NCBI GenBank assembly: GCA_023249225.1
Contig: JAHFDA010000017.1
Span: forward strand, 1 to 47,043
From: a bacterium
Lineage (GTDB): Bacteria > Margulisbacteria > Marinamargulisbacteria > JAHFDA01
Direction: 5' to 3'
DNA: 47,043 nucleotides
The position numbers and the translations under genes were made by a program. This document shows, one piece after another, positions 32,201-39,698 of the stretch (positions are counted from its first letter, which is position 1; each line of letters begins with the position of its first letter). The notes under the pieces were generated by a model. The model made no database searches and was not told the origin of the DNA. It saw only the letters and a list, made by a program, of their open reading frames with translations.

Positions 32201-32480
32201 GACCGGGTTGGCCCGGCACACCCGCCTTACGAAAGTACTTGCTGACCACAATATCTGTTGCCAGCTGCGACCAGGCTTTGGGGACTTCGACATGATCCAT
32301 GCGAAATACCTCTGCCCCGTTGGTGTCACTGATCACCGAGCTGCGGTAATCCCATTCCACCGTGTCGTAAGGATTAACACCCACACGAGTAAAATGCCGC
32401 TTAATTATGAGGGGTTCCCGCCCTGATCTAGCGGCCTCAATAAGCTGTTTTTCTCCGGATTTATTGGTATTCTTTGCCAT
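29247..32480 (-). CDS. nrdJ: Adenosylcobalamin-dependent (class II) ribonucleotide reductase
   Basis: Reduces ribonucleotides to deoxyribonucleotides using a B12-generated thiyl radical, independent of oxygen. The 1077-residue protein shows the class II core: [21 protein letters not shown] near residue 395, [22 protein letters not shown] near 575, and a Cys-rich zinc-ribbon tail (CDSCG...[13 protein letters not shown]) near 1050-1077 that carries the redox thiols. No nrdAB or nrdDG genes lie in this window. A GGGGG-type site is 6 nt before the ATG. Upstream are putative NrdR boxes and a promoter. I saw no cobalamin riboswitch in the 260-bp leader. Confidence 0.95.
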   Translation of the reverse strand: [1077 protein letters not shown]

Positions 32481-32528
32481 ATTCCGCCCCCGTGGATGTA
32501 AAAATAAAAAAATCTATTTTGAAACAAA

Positions 32529-32575
32529 ACAACATATTTAGTGTTGTTTGAAACATTCTACCCGCTACATATGGT
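32529..32575 (-). promoter_or_regulatory. Putative NrdR box pair
   Basis: ACAACATATTTAGTGT (32529-32544) matches the NrdR consensus ACACWATATATWGTGT at 13 of 16 positions. A weaker ACCCGCTACATATGGT (32560-32575, 10 of 16) starts exactly 31 bp away, the usual three-turn spacing. They lie between the promoter and the nrdJ start, as for NrdR repression. Confidence 0.55.
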
Positions 32576-32600
32576 GGTGTGTATTTGAAAATTAAGAAAC

Positions 32601-32630
32601 GTTATATAAAATTTTATTAAAAATTTACAA
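32601..32630 (-). promoter_or_regulatory. Promoter for nrdJ
   Basis: On the minus strand TTGTAA (32625-32630) and TATAAC (32601-32606) are separated by 18 bp in AT-rich DNA, giving a leader of about 110 nt that contains the NrdR boxes. Nothing else is recognised in 32481-32741. Confidence 0.45.
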
Positions 32631-32741
32631 ACTTTTAGTATAAACAATAAAAGCACCCTAAATCACAGGCAGGCAGCAATTGTAACTAAGCGACTACGGT
32701 TTGAGAAGTTCCTGATGCTCCGAAAAAAATCATGAGCAAAA

Positions 32742-33251
32742 TTAAAGTTTGCTTAATTCAAACATGACTTCATTGCTTTCGACCACCACATCTTCTACCG
32801 CCATCAAGGCTTTGACGTTATACATGCCATCCGTAAAACGCTGACGCCCTTCGAGTAGTTCAGATAAATTCACCACCACGGTTTCGCTGGTTTCGGGTTT
32901 AAGCACAAATTCAGTAAATTGATGCTTGAATTTCACATCATCGGTGTTAGATAAAATACTGATTTCCCGCCCGTCTGCCCCGCCCTGACGGATGATAAAA
33001 CTAAAATAAGCCGACAGCGGCACTTGTGCGCAGACATGAAACTTAAGTTCGCGTCCACTTAAATTATGCAACGAAAGAATCACGCGCACCCCACCCGCCG
33101 CATACAAAAACTGCACATCGGGCGTTAGTTTAAGCCTGATCGGGTCATGAGCAACCACGCCACCAAATCCGCATAAAAGCAAGCTAACCGCCAAAAGACA
33201 GACTCCCAGCGGCTTAGCGCATTTAACCATTACCTCTATTTTAGATGGCAT
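32742..33251 (-). CDS. Secreted or periplasmic protein of unknown function, 169 aa
   Basis: An N-terminal signal peptide is clear: basic residues, then a hydrophobic core LGVCLLAVSLLLCGFGGVVA and likely cleavage near AHD. The rest is beta-rich with an Ig-like flavour (VRVILSLHNLSGRELKFHV, ETVVVNLSELLEG, MYNVKALMAV). The family is not recognised. It lies 9 bp after the 5'-nucleotidase-like gene and may share its transcript; a Met at residue 8 could be the start. Its pairing with a secreted barrel-like protein suggests a periplasmic accessory role, by context only. Confidence 0.65.
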   Translation of the reverse strand: MPSKIEVMVKCAKPLGVCLLAVSLLLCGFGGVVAHDPIRLKLTPDVQFLYAAGGVRVILSLHNLSGRELKFHVCAQVPLSAYFSFIIRQGGADGREISILSNTDDVKFKHQFTEFVLKPETSETVVVNLSELLEGRQRFTDGMYNVKALMAVEDVVVESNEVMFELSKL

Positions 33252-33260
33252 AAGGGCCCA

Positions 33261-35342
33261 TTAATATTCACCCCAATGAATAGGTAGGTTGATCCATAGT
33301 CCCACGCGCTGTGACAGACCTGCCTGGGCCTGGTAGCGGTTGGCTATGCGAAAGACCTGATATTCCAGGTCTGCGGGTATCCCTCCCAAGGCCAGTCCGT
33401 AATTAAATACCAGCTTAATTTCTTGTTCTTCAGTACCCGAAAGCGCCTGAAAAACACTGCCCTGCCAGTGCAGTTCACCCGCCTGTTGTTCCCACTGCAA
33501 GTGCGGACCCACATCGACCACATTGGGCACGCTGCTGCCCTGGCGATGGCTAAAACCCACACCCCAATGCACAGCCACCCCCGCATCTAAAAACTGGCTT
33601 GAAAACCCCAGCGTCAGACGCTTGAGAATATCATTGCTGTCACCCTCGGGATCCATGATGGCCGACTGGATGCTTAATCCGCCAAAGGGCAGCGTGTGTT
33701 GCGCATCACGCCGGATAGGCTCTACATCAAGGTCAAAGCGCAGGTCATTGGCCAGCACCTGCCCCCCCCATTGCGAAAAGTCAAAGAAAAATGCGTTCCG
33801 CAGTGCCACCTGCCCCACATAAAACTGGGGCTTAAAAGAAAACTGCACGCTGCCGCCGCTGCCCTGGTGACCACTAAGTTCGGACACGCCCGAAAAGGTT
33901 CCAGAAGCAATGGTGCGGCTTTGAAAGCGGGCCTTAAGTTCACCCTCGCCACGCATGTGATAAGGCTTGCGTATGCGTTCGTAAAACTCGGACGCCGTCT
34001 GCTGGCGTTTCTGTCCGATAAACTGCCGCATCAGGTGTTCCATGGTGTCTTCAACTAAATAGTGACTCGTATACTGCTTAAAACCGTTGTATCCGCCACC
34101 GCCATCGAACAGGTAACCCGTTGTGACCACCCAATATTCATCGTCGTCAAAAATGGGTATGCCTTCGACATAGCCTTCACGGTAGCCCACATAGAGCAGC
34201 TTATGCGGACCGTCGGATGCCTGGGCTGCCTGGGCCATGATTTGCTTAAGCACCCGTCCGGTATAACGTGCTGCCATCACGCGGTCTTCAAAAGGCAGGG
34301 CGCGCCTTAAATCGGCCAGAGTGACCGGGCCTGCTTTGGGAGTTTCACGCACAACTTTTTGCGGCAATACAGCCAGCGGAATCTGCGAAAAACTGGCCAT
34401 GGCTTTTAAGGCAAACTGCGAGAAATCAGACGCTTCTTCGGCCATCAATTCTCCCAGGTTGGGGGTGCTTTGGTAGTTATAGTCGGCCATGATGCTTTCG
34501 GAAAGCTGGCTCACCACCGGGTCACTTTCTTTAATTTGTGAGAGTAGCACCCGACGCACGGTCACGGGCAAGGCGCTGTTGTCTGGCAGCGTGAGATCGA
34601 GCAGCTCGCGGCCATAACGGCGGCTGCCAATCACCTGTTGCCCATCCTGCATGCTGGCGTCTTTAAAACCACGGTCATCGGCGCTTGAGAGCAATGACAC
34701 CACCGTATGCAATTGCGGAAACTGCTGCAGCAACGTGACGCAGCGGTCATACGGAATTTGCGCCAGCACCACCACCCGTTGCTGTGATTTTGGCGGGTTT
34801 TGGATGAGCAGGGTTTTAAGCGCCTCGGTCTCGGACAAAAAACGCAGACCAGACACATAGCCTTCTTTGACGTGCAGGGGCAGATCGGGCTGCACAATGC
34901 CATAGACACGCAGTTTGGGCCAATCGAGCTGCGAAAAGTTTTTATCTTTTTTCCAGACATTGCCGCCTTCGTATACATTTGAAAGCAGCCAGGGCCTGGG
35001 CTGGGCTTCGACAAAGCTGCGGCGCCAGGCAAAATCGTAACGGCCCGGCATATAACCGTCGATGCCAAGCGACATCAAAAGGCCCATGTGGCGCTCACCC
35101 TTAAACAACACCGCTTCGGGTTCGGGGCCGCTATGGTTGCCCCCGTCCAGCCAATAGACCGTTTCGCCTTGTTTACGCAGGGTATTTACATATGCACTGA
35201 CTTTAGCCCACAGTTGCTCGCCATTATCGAGGGTAAGCTTGCCATAGCTGTCATTGGTGATAATAAGGTGCGTGGCCGCCCCCAACGGAGTCCCGATCAG
35301 AAGCCAAAATACGAGAAATACCCAAAAAATGCGCGCAGACAT
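33261..35342 (-). CDS. Degenerate 5'-nucleotidase-like secreted protein with beta-barrel-like tail
   Basis: After a signal peptide (to about residue 23) comes a metallophosphatase domain followed by the 5'-nucleotidase C-terminal domain (PVTLADLRRALPFEDRVMAARYTG near 330, YWVVTTGYLFDGGGGYNGF near 405). The catalytic motifs are lost: TNDxHG is TNDSYG (His to Tyr33), GNHEFD is GRYDFA (100-105), and the later LSH and GHxH metal motifs are AQI and LSSA. It is therefore likely a pseudoenzyme. Residues about 470-693 alternate polar and aromatic residues in strand after strand (for example QFSFKPQFYVGQVALRN) and end GLWINLPIHWGEY, like a small outer-membrane barrel. Function is unknown. Confidence 0.75.
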   Translation of the reverse strand: MSARIFWVFLVFWLLIGTPLGAATHLIITNDSYGKLTLDNGEQLWAKVSAYVNTLRKQGETVYWLDGGNHSGPEPEAVLFKGERHMGLLMSLGIDGYMPGRYDFAWRRSFVEAQPRPWLLSNVYEGGNVWKKDKNFSQLDWPKLRVYGIVQPDLPLHVKEGYVSGLRFLSETEALKTLLIQNPPKSQQRVVVLAQIPYDRCVTLLQQFPQLHTVVSLLSSADDRGFKDASMQDGQQVIGSRRYGRELLDLTLPDNSALPVTVRRVLLSQIKESDPVVSQLSESIMADYNYQSTPNLGELMAEEASDFSQFALKAMASFSQIPLAVLPQKVVRETPKAGPVTLADLRRALPFEDRVMAARYTGRVLKQIMAQAAQASDGPHKLLYVGYREGYVEGIPIFDDDEYWVVTTGYLFDGGGGYNGFKQYTSHYLVEDTMEHLMRQFIGQKRQQTASEFYERIRKPYHMRGEGELKARFQSRTIASGTFSGVSELSGHQGSGGSVQFSFKPQFYVGQVALRNAFFFDFSQWGGQVLANDLRFDLDVEPIRRDAQHTLPFGGLSIQSAIMDPEGDSNDILKRLTLGFSSQFLDAGVAVHWGVGFSHRQGSSVPNVVDVGPHLQWEQQAGELHWQGSVFQALSGTEEQEIKLVFNYGLALGGIPADLEYQVFRIANRYQAQAGLSQRVGLWINLPIHWGEY

Positions 35343-35396
35343 CCCTTAAGATAAGGTAACAGATAGCTTGGATGAACTCCAAGAAAGTACCGTTTA

Positions 35397-36089
35397 CTAA
35401 ACCAGCCGTACCAAGTGCCGAGGCCTATGATTGTCGTACATGGCCCAGCCAGACGAAGTCACCAGCACTCTGGCTTTGGATGGGCCATAACGCATCAGTA
35501 GCTCTAAATTGGAAGCGCCCAAATAATCACGCAGGATTTTTTCGCTGGCGCGGGTAAAGGTATCGTCGCGCGGACTTAACATGCCATAAATGCCCCTGAA
35601 TCCACGCTCTTTTAAGTGTTCGGTAATCTTCTTCACCTGCCCTTCCACCAGGCAAGATTGTGTGCGCTGGTTATAGGCTTTGTCATCGTACAGGTGGCAC
35701 AATAAATACCAGCGTTCCTCGTTAAGCCCTTTAAGATACAAGGCTAAAACAGCACAGTTGTTTAGATCATCGGTGTAAATGTGATGCCCAGCCGATTCCG
35801 GAAAAAAAACCGCATGCCCCCAGTCAGGCTCATCGAGGTAAGCCACCTTGGGCAAAGATGTGGATCTATCCAAAAGAGAAACCGGTACTTTGGGCACATT
35901 AAAATGAACCGTGCGCAAGCTGTGTCGGCTGGCCACGCGTTCCAATGACATTCCGCCGCAATGCAAACGGTGCACGCGCACATGCTCGGATAAATCCTCT
36001 AGTAAATCGATGAGATGTTGCTGATCCCGGCTAAGATGACTGTCCCCGGCAAAACAAACCGCCAATTTTTTAAGCGAAAATCTGCTCAC
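35397..36089 (-). CDS. Unrecognised soluble protein, 230 aa
   Basis: An alpha/beta protein with no signal peptide or membrane segment. An N-terminal strand KLAVCFAGDSHLS resembles a Rossmann entry, and the middle carries LPKVAYLDEPDWGHAV and YLLCHLYDD. His and Asp residues are frequent, but no metal motif can be named. The GTG start is preceded immediately by TATATACT, so a leaderless or very short leader is possible. It lies downstream of the TPR-like gene on the same strand. Confidence 0.6.
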   Translation of the reverse strand: MSRFSLKKLAVCFAGDSHLSRDQQHLIDLLEDLSEHVRVHRLHCGGMSLERVASRHSLRTVHFNVPKVPVSLLDRSTSLPKVAYLDEPDWGHAVFFPESAGHHIYTDDLNNCAVLALYLKGLNEERWYLLCHLYDDKAYNQRTQSCLVEGQVKKITEHLKERGFRGIYGMLSPRDDTFTRASEKILRDYLGASNLELLMRYGPSKARVLVTSSGWAMYDNHRPRHLVRLV

Positions 36090-36157
36090 AGTATATATCG
36101 ACGGAAATCGAGTCTATTTTCCAGAAAAATTAAGGGGAATTTTGGCTCTCCCAAAAT

Positions 36158-37009
36158 TCAATGGCTGGCGGTGGTGACTAAGGCTTGAAGCTCCTGCCCA
36201 TAACCCCGTATGTCCGGATCCGCAGCGCCGGAAAATTGCTCAACAGCATGTTCTATAAATCCACGTTGATCCTCGTCTTGCAGAGCCTCATTTAAAAGAC
36301 CCAGTTCGGCGACTTGTCTTACCTGACGCATGAATGCATCCAGTTCACCAAAATTAAAATAGATGAGCGCCTGGATCATATAAAAACGGGTGACGCCGGG
36401 TAAAAGTTCAAAGCCCTTTTGAATGAGATATTCAGTGGCGATTCTTAAATCCTGGGTGGCCGGTTTTTGATCATTTAAAGATGTCAGCGTTACGCTGGCA
36501 ATAAAACCAGTGATGGCAGGCAGATAGTCTGCCGGATCAACCTCCAGTTTTTGCAGCGCCGCAATATGTACATCGATGGCGGCAAAATTGGTCTCGGCTG
36601 CGTTGATTGCCTGCACAATGCCCATTTCGTGCGCAATGACAATATCTGCTTTCTGCTCTTCAAGCCGGGCCGGATAACGTTGCAGCAAAAAGGCCGCCTC
36701 GGTGCCCGAAGTGACATAATCTTGTCCCGCAAAACATGCCAGCATCAGCAGGCGATGCGCCACATAAGAATCAGAATCAATCATCAATGACCTGTTCACA
36801 TATACTTGTGCCTCAGCGTAATCTTGTTGATTAAAAAAATACACTCCGGCCAGATATTGAACCGTGGAATGATTTGGATGATGCTGGGCTTCGCTCTGCA
36901 CAACCGCTGCATTTTTTTCTTGCATGGCTTTTTTAATGCGTTGCACCGGACCTTGCGAAAACAAGGGAATGTGTGGCGCGTGATGGCTGACAGATGATGT
37001 GGGTTCCAT
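36158..37009 (-). CDS. TPR-like helical repeat protein
   Basis: A 283-residue protein made of helical pairs consistent with tetratricopeptide repeats: VQYLAGVYFFNQQDYAEAQVYV, SYVAHRLLMLACFAGQDY, and ATEYLIQKGFELLPGVTRFYM with ALIYFNFGELDAFM. TPR proteins serve as protein-protein scaffolds. The partner is not apparent. ATG 37009 is favoured over the GTG at 37036, which would add a Cys/Trp-rich leader. It lies after ridA, but an intrinsic terminator separates them, so it is probably transcribed separately. Confidence 0.65.
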   Translation of the reverse strand: MEPTSSVSHHAPHIPLFSQGPVQRIKKAMQEKNAAVVQSEAQHHPNHSTVQYLAGVYFFNQQDYAEAQVYVNRSLMIDSDSYVAHRLLMLACFAGQDYVTSGTEAAFLLQRYPARLEEQKADIVIAHEMGIVQAINAAETNFAAIDVHIAALQKLEVDPADYLPAITGFIASVTLTSLNDQKPATQDLRIATEYLIQKGFELLPGVTRFYMIQALIYFNFGELDAFMRQVRQVAELGLLNEALQDEDQRGFIEHAVEQFSGAADPDIRGYGQELQALVTTASH

Positions 37010-37043
37010 GCAATATATCGCCAGACAAAACCACACATTTCAA

Positions 37044-37068
37044 CAAAAAAATGGCCTTAAGTTAAGGC
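37044..37068 (-). terminator. Intrinsic terminator after ridA
   Basis: On the minus strand GCCTTAA and TTAAGGC (37054-37068; effective stem GCCTT/AAGGC with a 5-nt loop) are followed at 37045-37051 by seven T residues. This is a classical rho-independent terminator placed right after the ridA stop codon. Confidence 0.7.
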
Positions 37069-37071
37069 GGG

Positions 37072-37482
37072 TCACATCCCGGCCGTAAATTCCATTTCGA
37101 TGCGGGCACCCAGGGGCAGTGCTTTAACAAAAACCATACTGCGCGCTGGCAGACTGCCTGCCTTGAACTGCACCTTGTAAGCCGCTGAAAACTCTCTGGC
37201 ATCCTCGGGATTAACCAGGTAGCAGTTGACGCGCAGCACTTGCTCGAGTGACGAGCCGCAGTGTTCAAGAATTTTGCACACATTCACAAATATATTTTGT
37301 GCCTCTGCACTGACGCTGCCCTGAAACAAAGTCTGGGTAGAAGCATCCCAGGGTACCTGACCCGCCAAAAACAAAAGGTGACCGTAGCGTACGGCCGTAG
37401 AATAAGGTCCGCCTGTCGCCGGCGTACCATCGATTTTTTCCCAGTGCTGGATCTGCACGTTACTCAAAATCCTTTCTGCCAA
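37072..37482 (-). CDS. ridA: RidA-family enamine/imine deaminase
   Basis: Hydrolyses reactive 2-aminoacrylate and other enamines released by PLP enzymes, protecting metabolism. The 136-residue protein carries the family marks: GPYSTAVRYG near 26-34, FLAGQVPWD, the NVCKILEHCGSSLEQVLRVN helix, and the C-terminal PARSMVFVKALPLGARIEMEFTAG, in which the Arg of PARS and the Glu of IEME are the active-site positions. The start is uncertain: a TTG at 37482 is open, with further TTG and GTG candidates just downstream near an AAAGGAT sequence. A strong terminator ends the gene. Confidence 0.92.
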   Translation of the reverse strand: MAERILSNVQIQHWEKIDGTPATGGPYSTAVRYGHLLFLAGQVPWDASTQTLFQGSVSAEAQNIFVNVCKILEHCGSSLEQVLRVNCYLVNPEDAREFSAAYKVQFKAGSLPARSMVFVKALPLGARIEMEFTAGM

Positions 37483-37535
37483 GACTTGCCTGTTTTAAAT
37501 TAGAATCTTAGCAATCTCGTCCGAGGAAAATAATT

Positions 37536-37615
37536 TAGCCCGCACTATTCATACTTTCTTGCAGCGGGCTCCCGTGTGGAAGTATCCGCTTCATATGCGT
37601 GAATAATCCGGGTTA
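37536..37615. repeat. Imperfect palindromic element (MITE/REP-like), about 80 bp
   Basis: The left arm starting TAGCCCGCACTATTCATAC (37536-37554) is complementary at 14 of 19 positions to the right arm GCGTGAATAATCCGGGTTA (37597-37615). An inner GCGGGCTCCCG hairpin sits near 37564. The right arm supplies the stop codon of the HicB-like gene. The layout resembles short non-autonomous palindromic elements, but only one copy is in the window. Confidence 0.5.
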
Positions 37616-37828
37616 GGCACTATCTAAATGTTGAACTGAAATGCTGGCCTGCGAAATCTGTTGGACATCCTGTGGCGAAGCATCTTCTAAATACAGTTCC
37701 AAAGCTTCTTGAAGATTTTTTAGGGCATCTTCATAACTTTCACCGAAGCTGGAAACTTCGACATTAAGACAACGGGCAACATAGTATTTGCCTTCTTTCC
37801 ATACCACACTAAAGTACTGCTGTCCCAT
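37613..37828 (-). CDS. HicB-like antitoxin, apparently without HicA
   Basis: A 71-residue protein with the partial RNase-H fold of HicB: YFSVVWKEGKYYVARCLNVEVSSFGESYEDALKNLQEALELYLED. HicB normally neutralises the HicA mRNA interferase. No hicA is present on either side: upstream are 36 bp and then mutL, downstream is a palindromic element whose right arm ends the gene. It also lacks the C-terminal DNA-binding domain of full HicB. A perfect TATAAT lies 12 nt before the ATG. It may be a remnant or a free regulator. Confidence 0.75.
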   Translation of the reverse strand: MGQQYFSVVWKEGKYYVARCLNVEVSSFGESYEDALKNLQEALELYLEDASPQDVQQISQASISVQHLDSA

Positions 37829-37840
37829 GGCTGTAATCAG

Positions 37841-37846
37841 ATTATA
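37841..37846 (-). promoter_or_regulatory. -10 hexamer for the HicB-like gene
   Basis: TATAAT on the minus strand, in the short gap after mutL, lies 12 nt before the ATG. A weak -35-like TAGACC overlaps the mutL stop region. Confidence 0.4.
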
Positions 37847-37864
37847 CCGCGTGTCCCGCAGGGT

Positions 37865-39649
37865 CTAGCGCCCGAACATGCGCCGGATGCGTTCGTTTGA
37901 AAATTGGAGCACAATCGGCCGCCCATGGGGACAGGTATAGGGGTTGGCGCTTTGTATTAAATCTGCAATCAGGCTGCGTGCGCCTGACAGGTCAATCGGA
38001 TCGCCGGCTTTAATAGCCCCCTTGCAACTCATCATGATCAGGATGTCGTCGCGCAACTGCTCGACATTGCCGCCACCACCCTTGCCAATGAGATCCGCAG
38101 CAAATTCTTTGAGCGCCGCCACATGGTCTGCCTTCTCCAAACCTGCCGGCACAGACCTAAGCAACAGGGCCGTCTCGCCAAAGTTCTCTAGCTCGTAACC
38201 AAAACCACGCAAGGCCTCGGCTTGATCCAGTAAGGCCAGCCGTTCCTCGGTGCCAAGTTCTATGACCAGCGGCGTTAAAAGCGTCTGGGTGCTGATTTGA
38301 TTTTGGGCCTGCGCGCGTTTAAAACGGTCATAGAGCACGCGCTCGTGCGCCACATGCTGGTCGATGAGCACCAGACCTTCTGCGCCTTCGGCGACGATAA
38401 AGGTATGATCCAGTTGAAAGCGCGGCTCCCACAGAATACTCTTTTCGTCCTCGCTGTTTTCTCTGTAATCGTTTTTGACCGTGAGCGCTGCCCCCTGCCC
38501 AAGCACCTCGGCATGCCACACATGATGATGCCCCTCGGTCCAGGCCGCTTGAGTTTGAAACAATGCCGGAGGACTCTGCGGCAAAGTTTGGTCAGGGGAT
38601 ACAAAGGTCTTGCGCGTGGCCAAAGCCGCCATTGAAAAACTATGCGGATCACTTTGCGCCAGTGCGCCCCGCACCACTTGTTTGACCACATCAAACACCA
38701 GCCCAGGCTGGGCAAACTTAACTTCGCGTTTGGCGGGATGCACATTGACATCAACTGACTCGGGCGGCAGGGTTATAAACAAGACCGCCAGCGGATAGCG
38801 TCCCTGGGGCATGGTGTCTTTGTAGGCTTGTTCGACCGACCGCGCCAACATGGGCACCCGCACAGCGCGTCCGTTGATGAAAAACGTTTGTCGGTCGCGG
38901 GCACTGCGATGGGCCGTGGGTTTGCTAACCCAACCGTGTACTGCTAACACCGCACCTTCGGCTGTTTGATAGGTCACAGGCAAAATATCTTCAATCACGC
39001 CGCGTCCGTATCGAGACACCAAGACATCGCGCCCCTGCCCGTTTCCGGCGCTCTGAAAGACCGCCTTGCCGTTATGAAGCAGATTAAAACGCGTCTGCGG
39101 ATAGGCCAGCGCCGCTTCTTGCACCACCGTCAGGCAATGTCCAAATTCGGTCGATACCTGTTTTAAATATTTTTTACGGGGCGGGACGTTATAGAACAAG
39201 GCTTCGACCGTCACACGCGTACCTGTGGCGCAACCCACGCGCTTTGATTCGGCCTGAACACCGCCTTCGAGTTTGATACGGGTGCCATATTTGGAGGGGG
39301 ATGTTTTGCTTTGGATACCCAGATGCGATACCGAGGCAATCGAAGCCAGAGCCTCGCCTCTAAATCCTAAAGTACGTACATTAAATAAATCCTCGACGCT
39401 ACTGATCTTGCTCGTCGCATGGCGCAACGCCGCGATCGGCAGATCCTCGGCATCCATGCCACAACCGTTGTCGGTCACCTCGATAAAAGCCATGCCACCT
39501 TCGTGCAGTTCGATATCCAATACGGTCGCGCCAGCATCCAAGCTGTTTTCGACCAGTTCCTTGATGACCGAAGCAGGCCGCTCGATCACCTCGCCAGCGG
39601 CAATTTGATTGCGTGTGACTTCATCCAACACCCGGATACGCCCAGCCAC
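37865..39649 (-). CDS. mutL: DNA mismatch repair protein MutL (endonuclease type)
   Basis: Couples MutS mismatch recognition to strand incision. The 594-residue protein has an N-terminal GHL ATPase: KELVENSLDAG (about 30-40), DNGCGMDAEDL, TLGFRGEALASI and the GTRVTVEALFYNVPPRKKYLK segment. The C-terminal domain keeps endonuclease motifs: DQHVAHERVLYD (close to DQHAx2Ex4E, final Glu as Asp), SCKGAIKAGD, and CPHGRP. So it probably nicks DNA itself, as in bacteria without MutH. I chose GTG 39649 because the protein then begins at AGRIRVLDEVTRNQIAAGEV and TATAAT lies 7 nt before it; the reading upstream is not MutL-like. Confidence 0.95.
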   Translation of the reverse strand: MAGRIRVLDEVTRNQIAAGEVIERPASVIKELVENSLDAGATVLDIELHEGGMAFIEVTDNGCGMDAEDLPIAALRHATSKISSVEDLFNVRTLGFRGEALASIASVSHLGIQSKTSPSKYGTRIKLEGGVQAESKRVGCATGTRVTVEALFYNVPPRKKYLKQVSTEFGHCLTVVQEAALAYPQTRFNLLHNGKAVFQSAGNGQGRDVLVSRYGRGVIEDILPVTYQTAEGAVLAVHGWVSKPTAHRSARDRQTFFINGRAVRVPMLARSVEQAYKDTMPQGRYPLAVLFITLPPESVDVNVHPAKREVKFAQPGLVFDVVKQVVRGALAQSDPHSFSMAALATRKTFVSPDQTLPQSPPALFQTQAAWTEGHHHVWHAEVLGQGAALTVKNDYRENSEDEKSILWEPRFQLDHTFIVAEGAEGLVLIDQHVAHERVLYDRFKRAQAQNQISTQTLLTPLVIELGTEERLALLDQAEALRGFGYELENFGETALLLRSVPAGLEKADHVAALKEFAADLIGKGGGGNVEQLRDDILIMMSCKGAIKAGDPIDLSGARSLIADLIQSANPYTCPHGRPIVLQFSNERIRRMFGR

Positions 39650-39656
39650 GAAAGGA

Positions 39657-39684
39657 ATTATACCGTTCAGAGGTAACGATCCAA
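39657..39684 (-). promoter_or_regulatory. Promoter for leaderless mutL transcript
   Basis: On the minus strand TTGGAT (39679-39684) and perfect TATAAT (39657-39662) are 16 bp apart. The -10 ends 7 nt before the GTG, so the transcript should begin at or next to the start codon. There is no Shine-Dalgarno. Confidence 0.55.
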
Positions 39685-39698
39685 AAGCCTGTGTTCGT

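Noticed and set aside
32481-32741. Possible cobalamin riboswitch upstream of B12-dependent nrdJ
   Set aside because: No B12-box-like GCCACTG element or extended paired core is visible; the leader is AT-rich and instead shows NrdR-like boxes.
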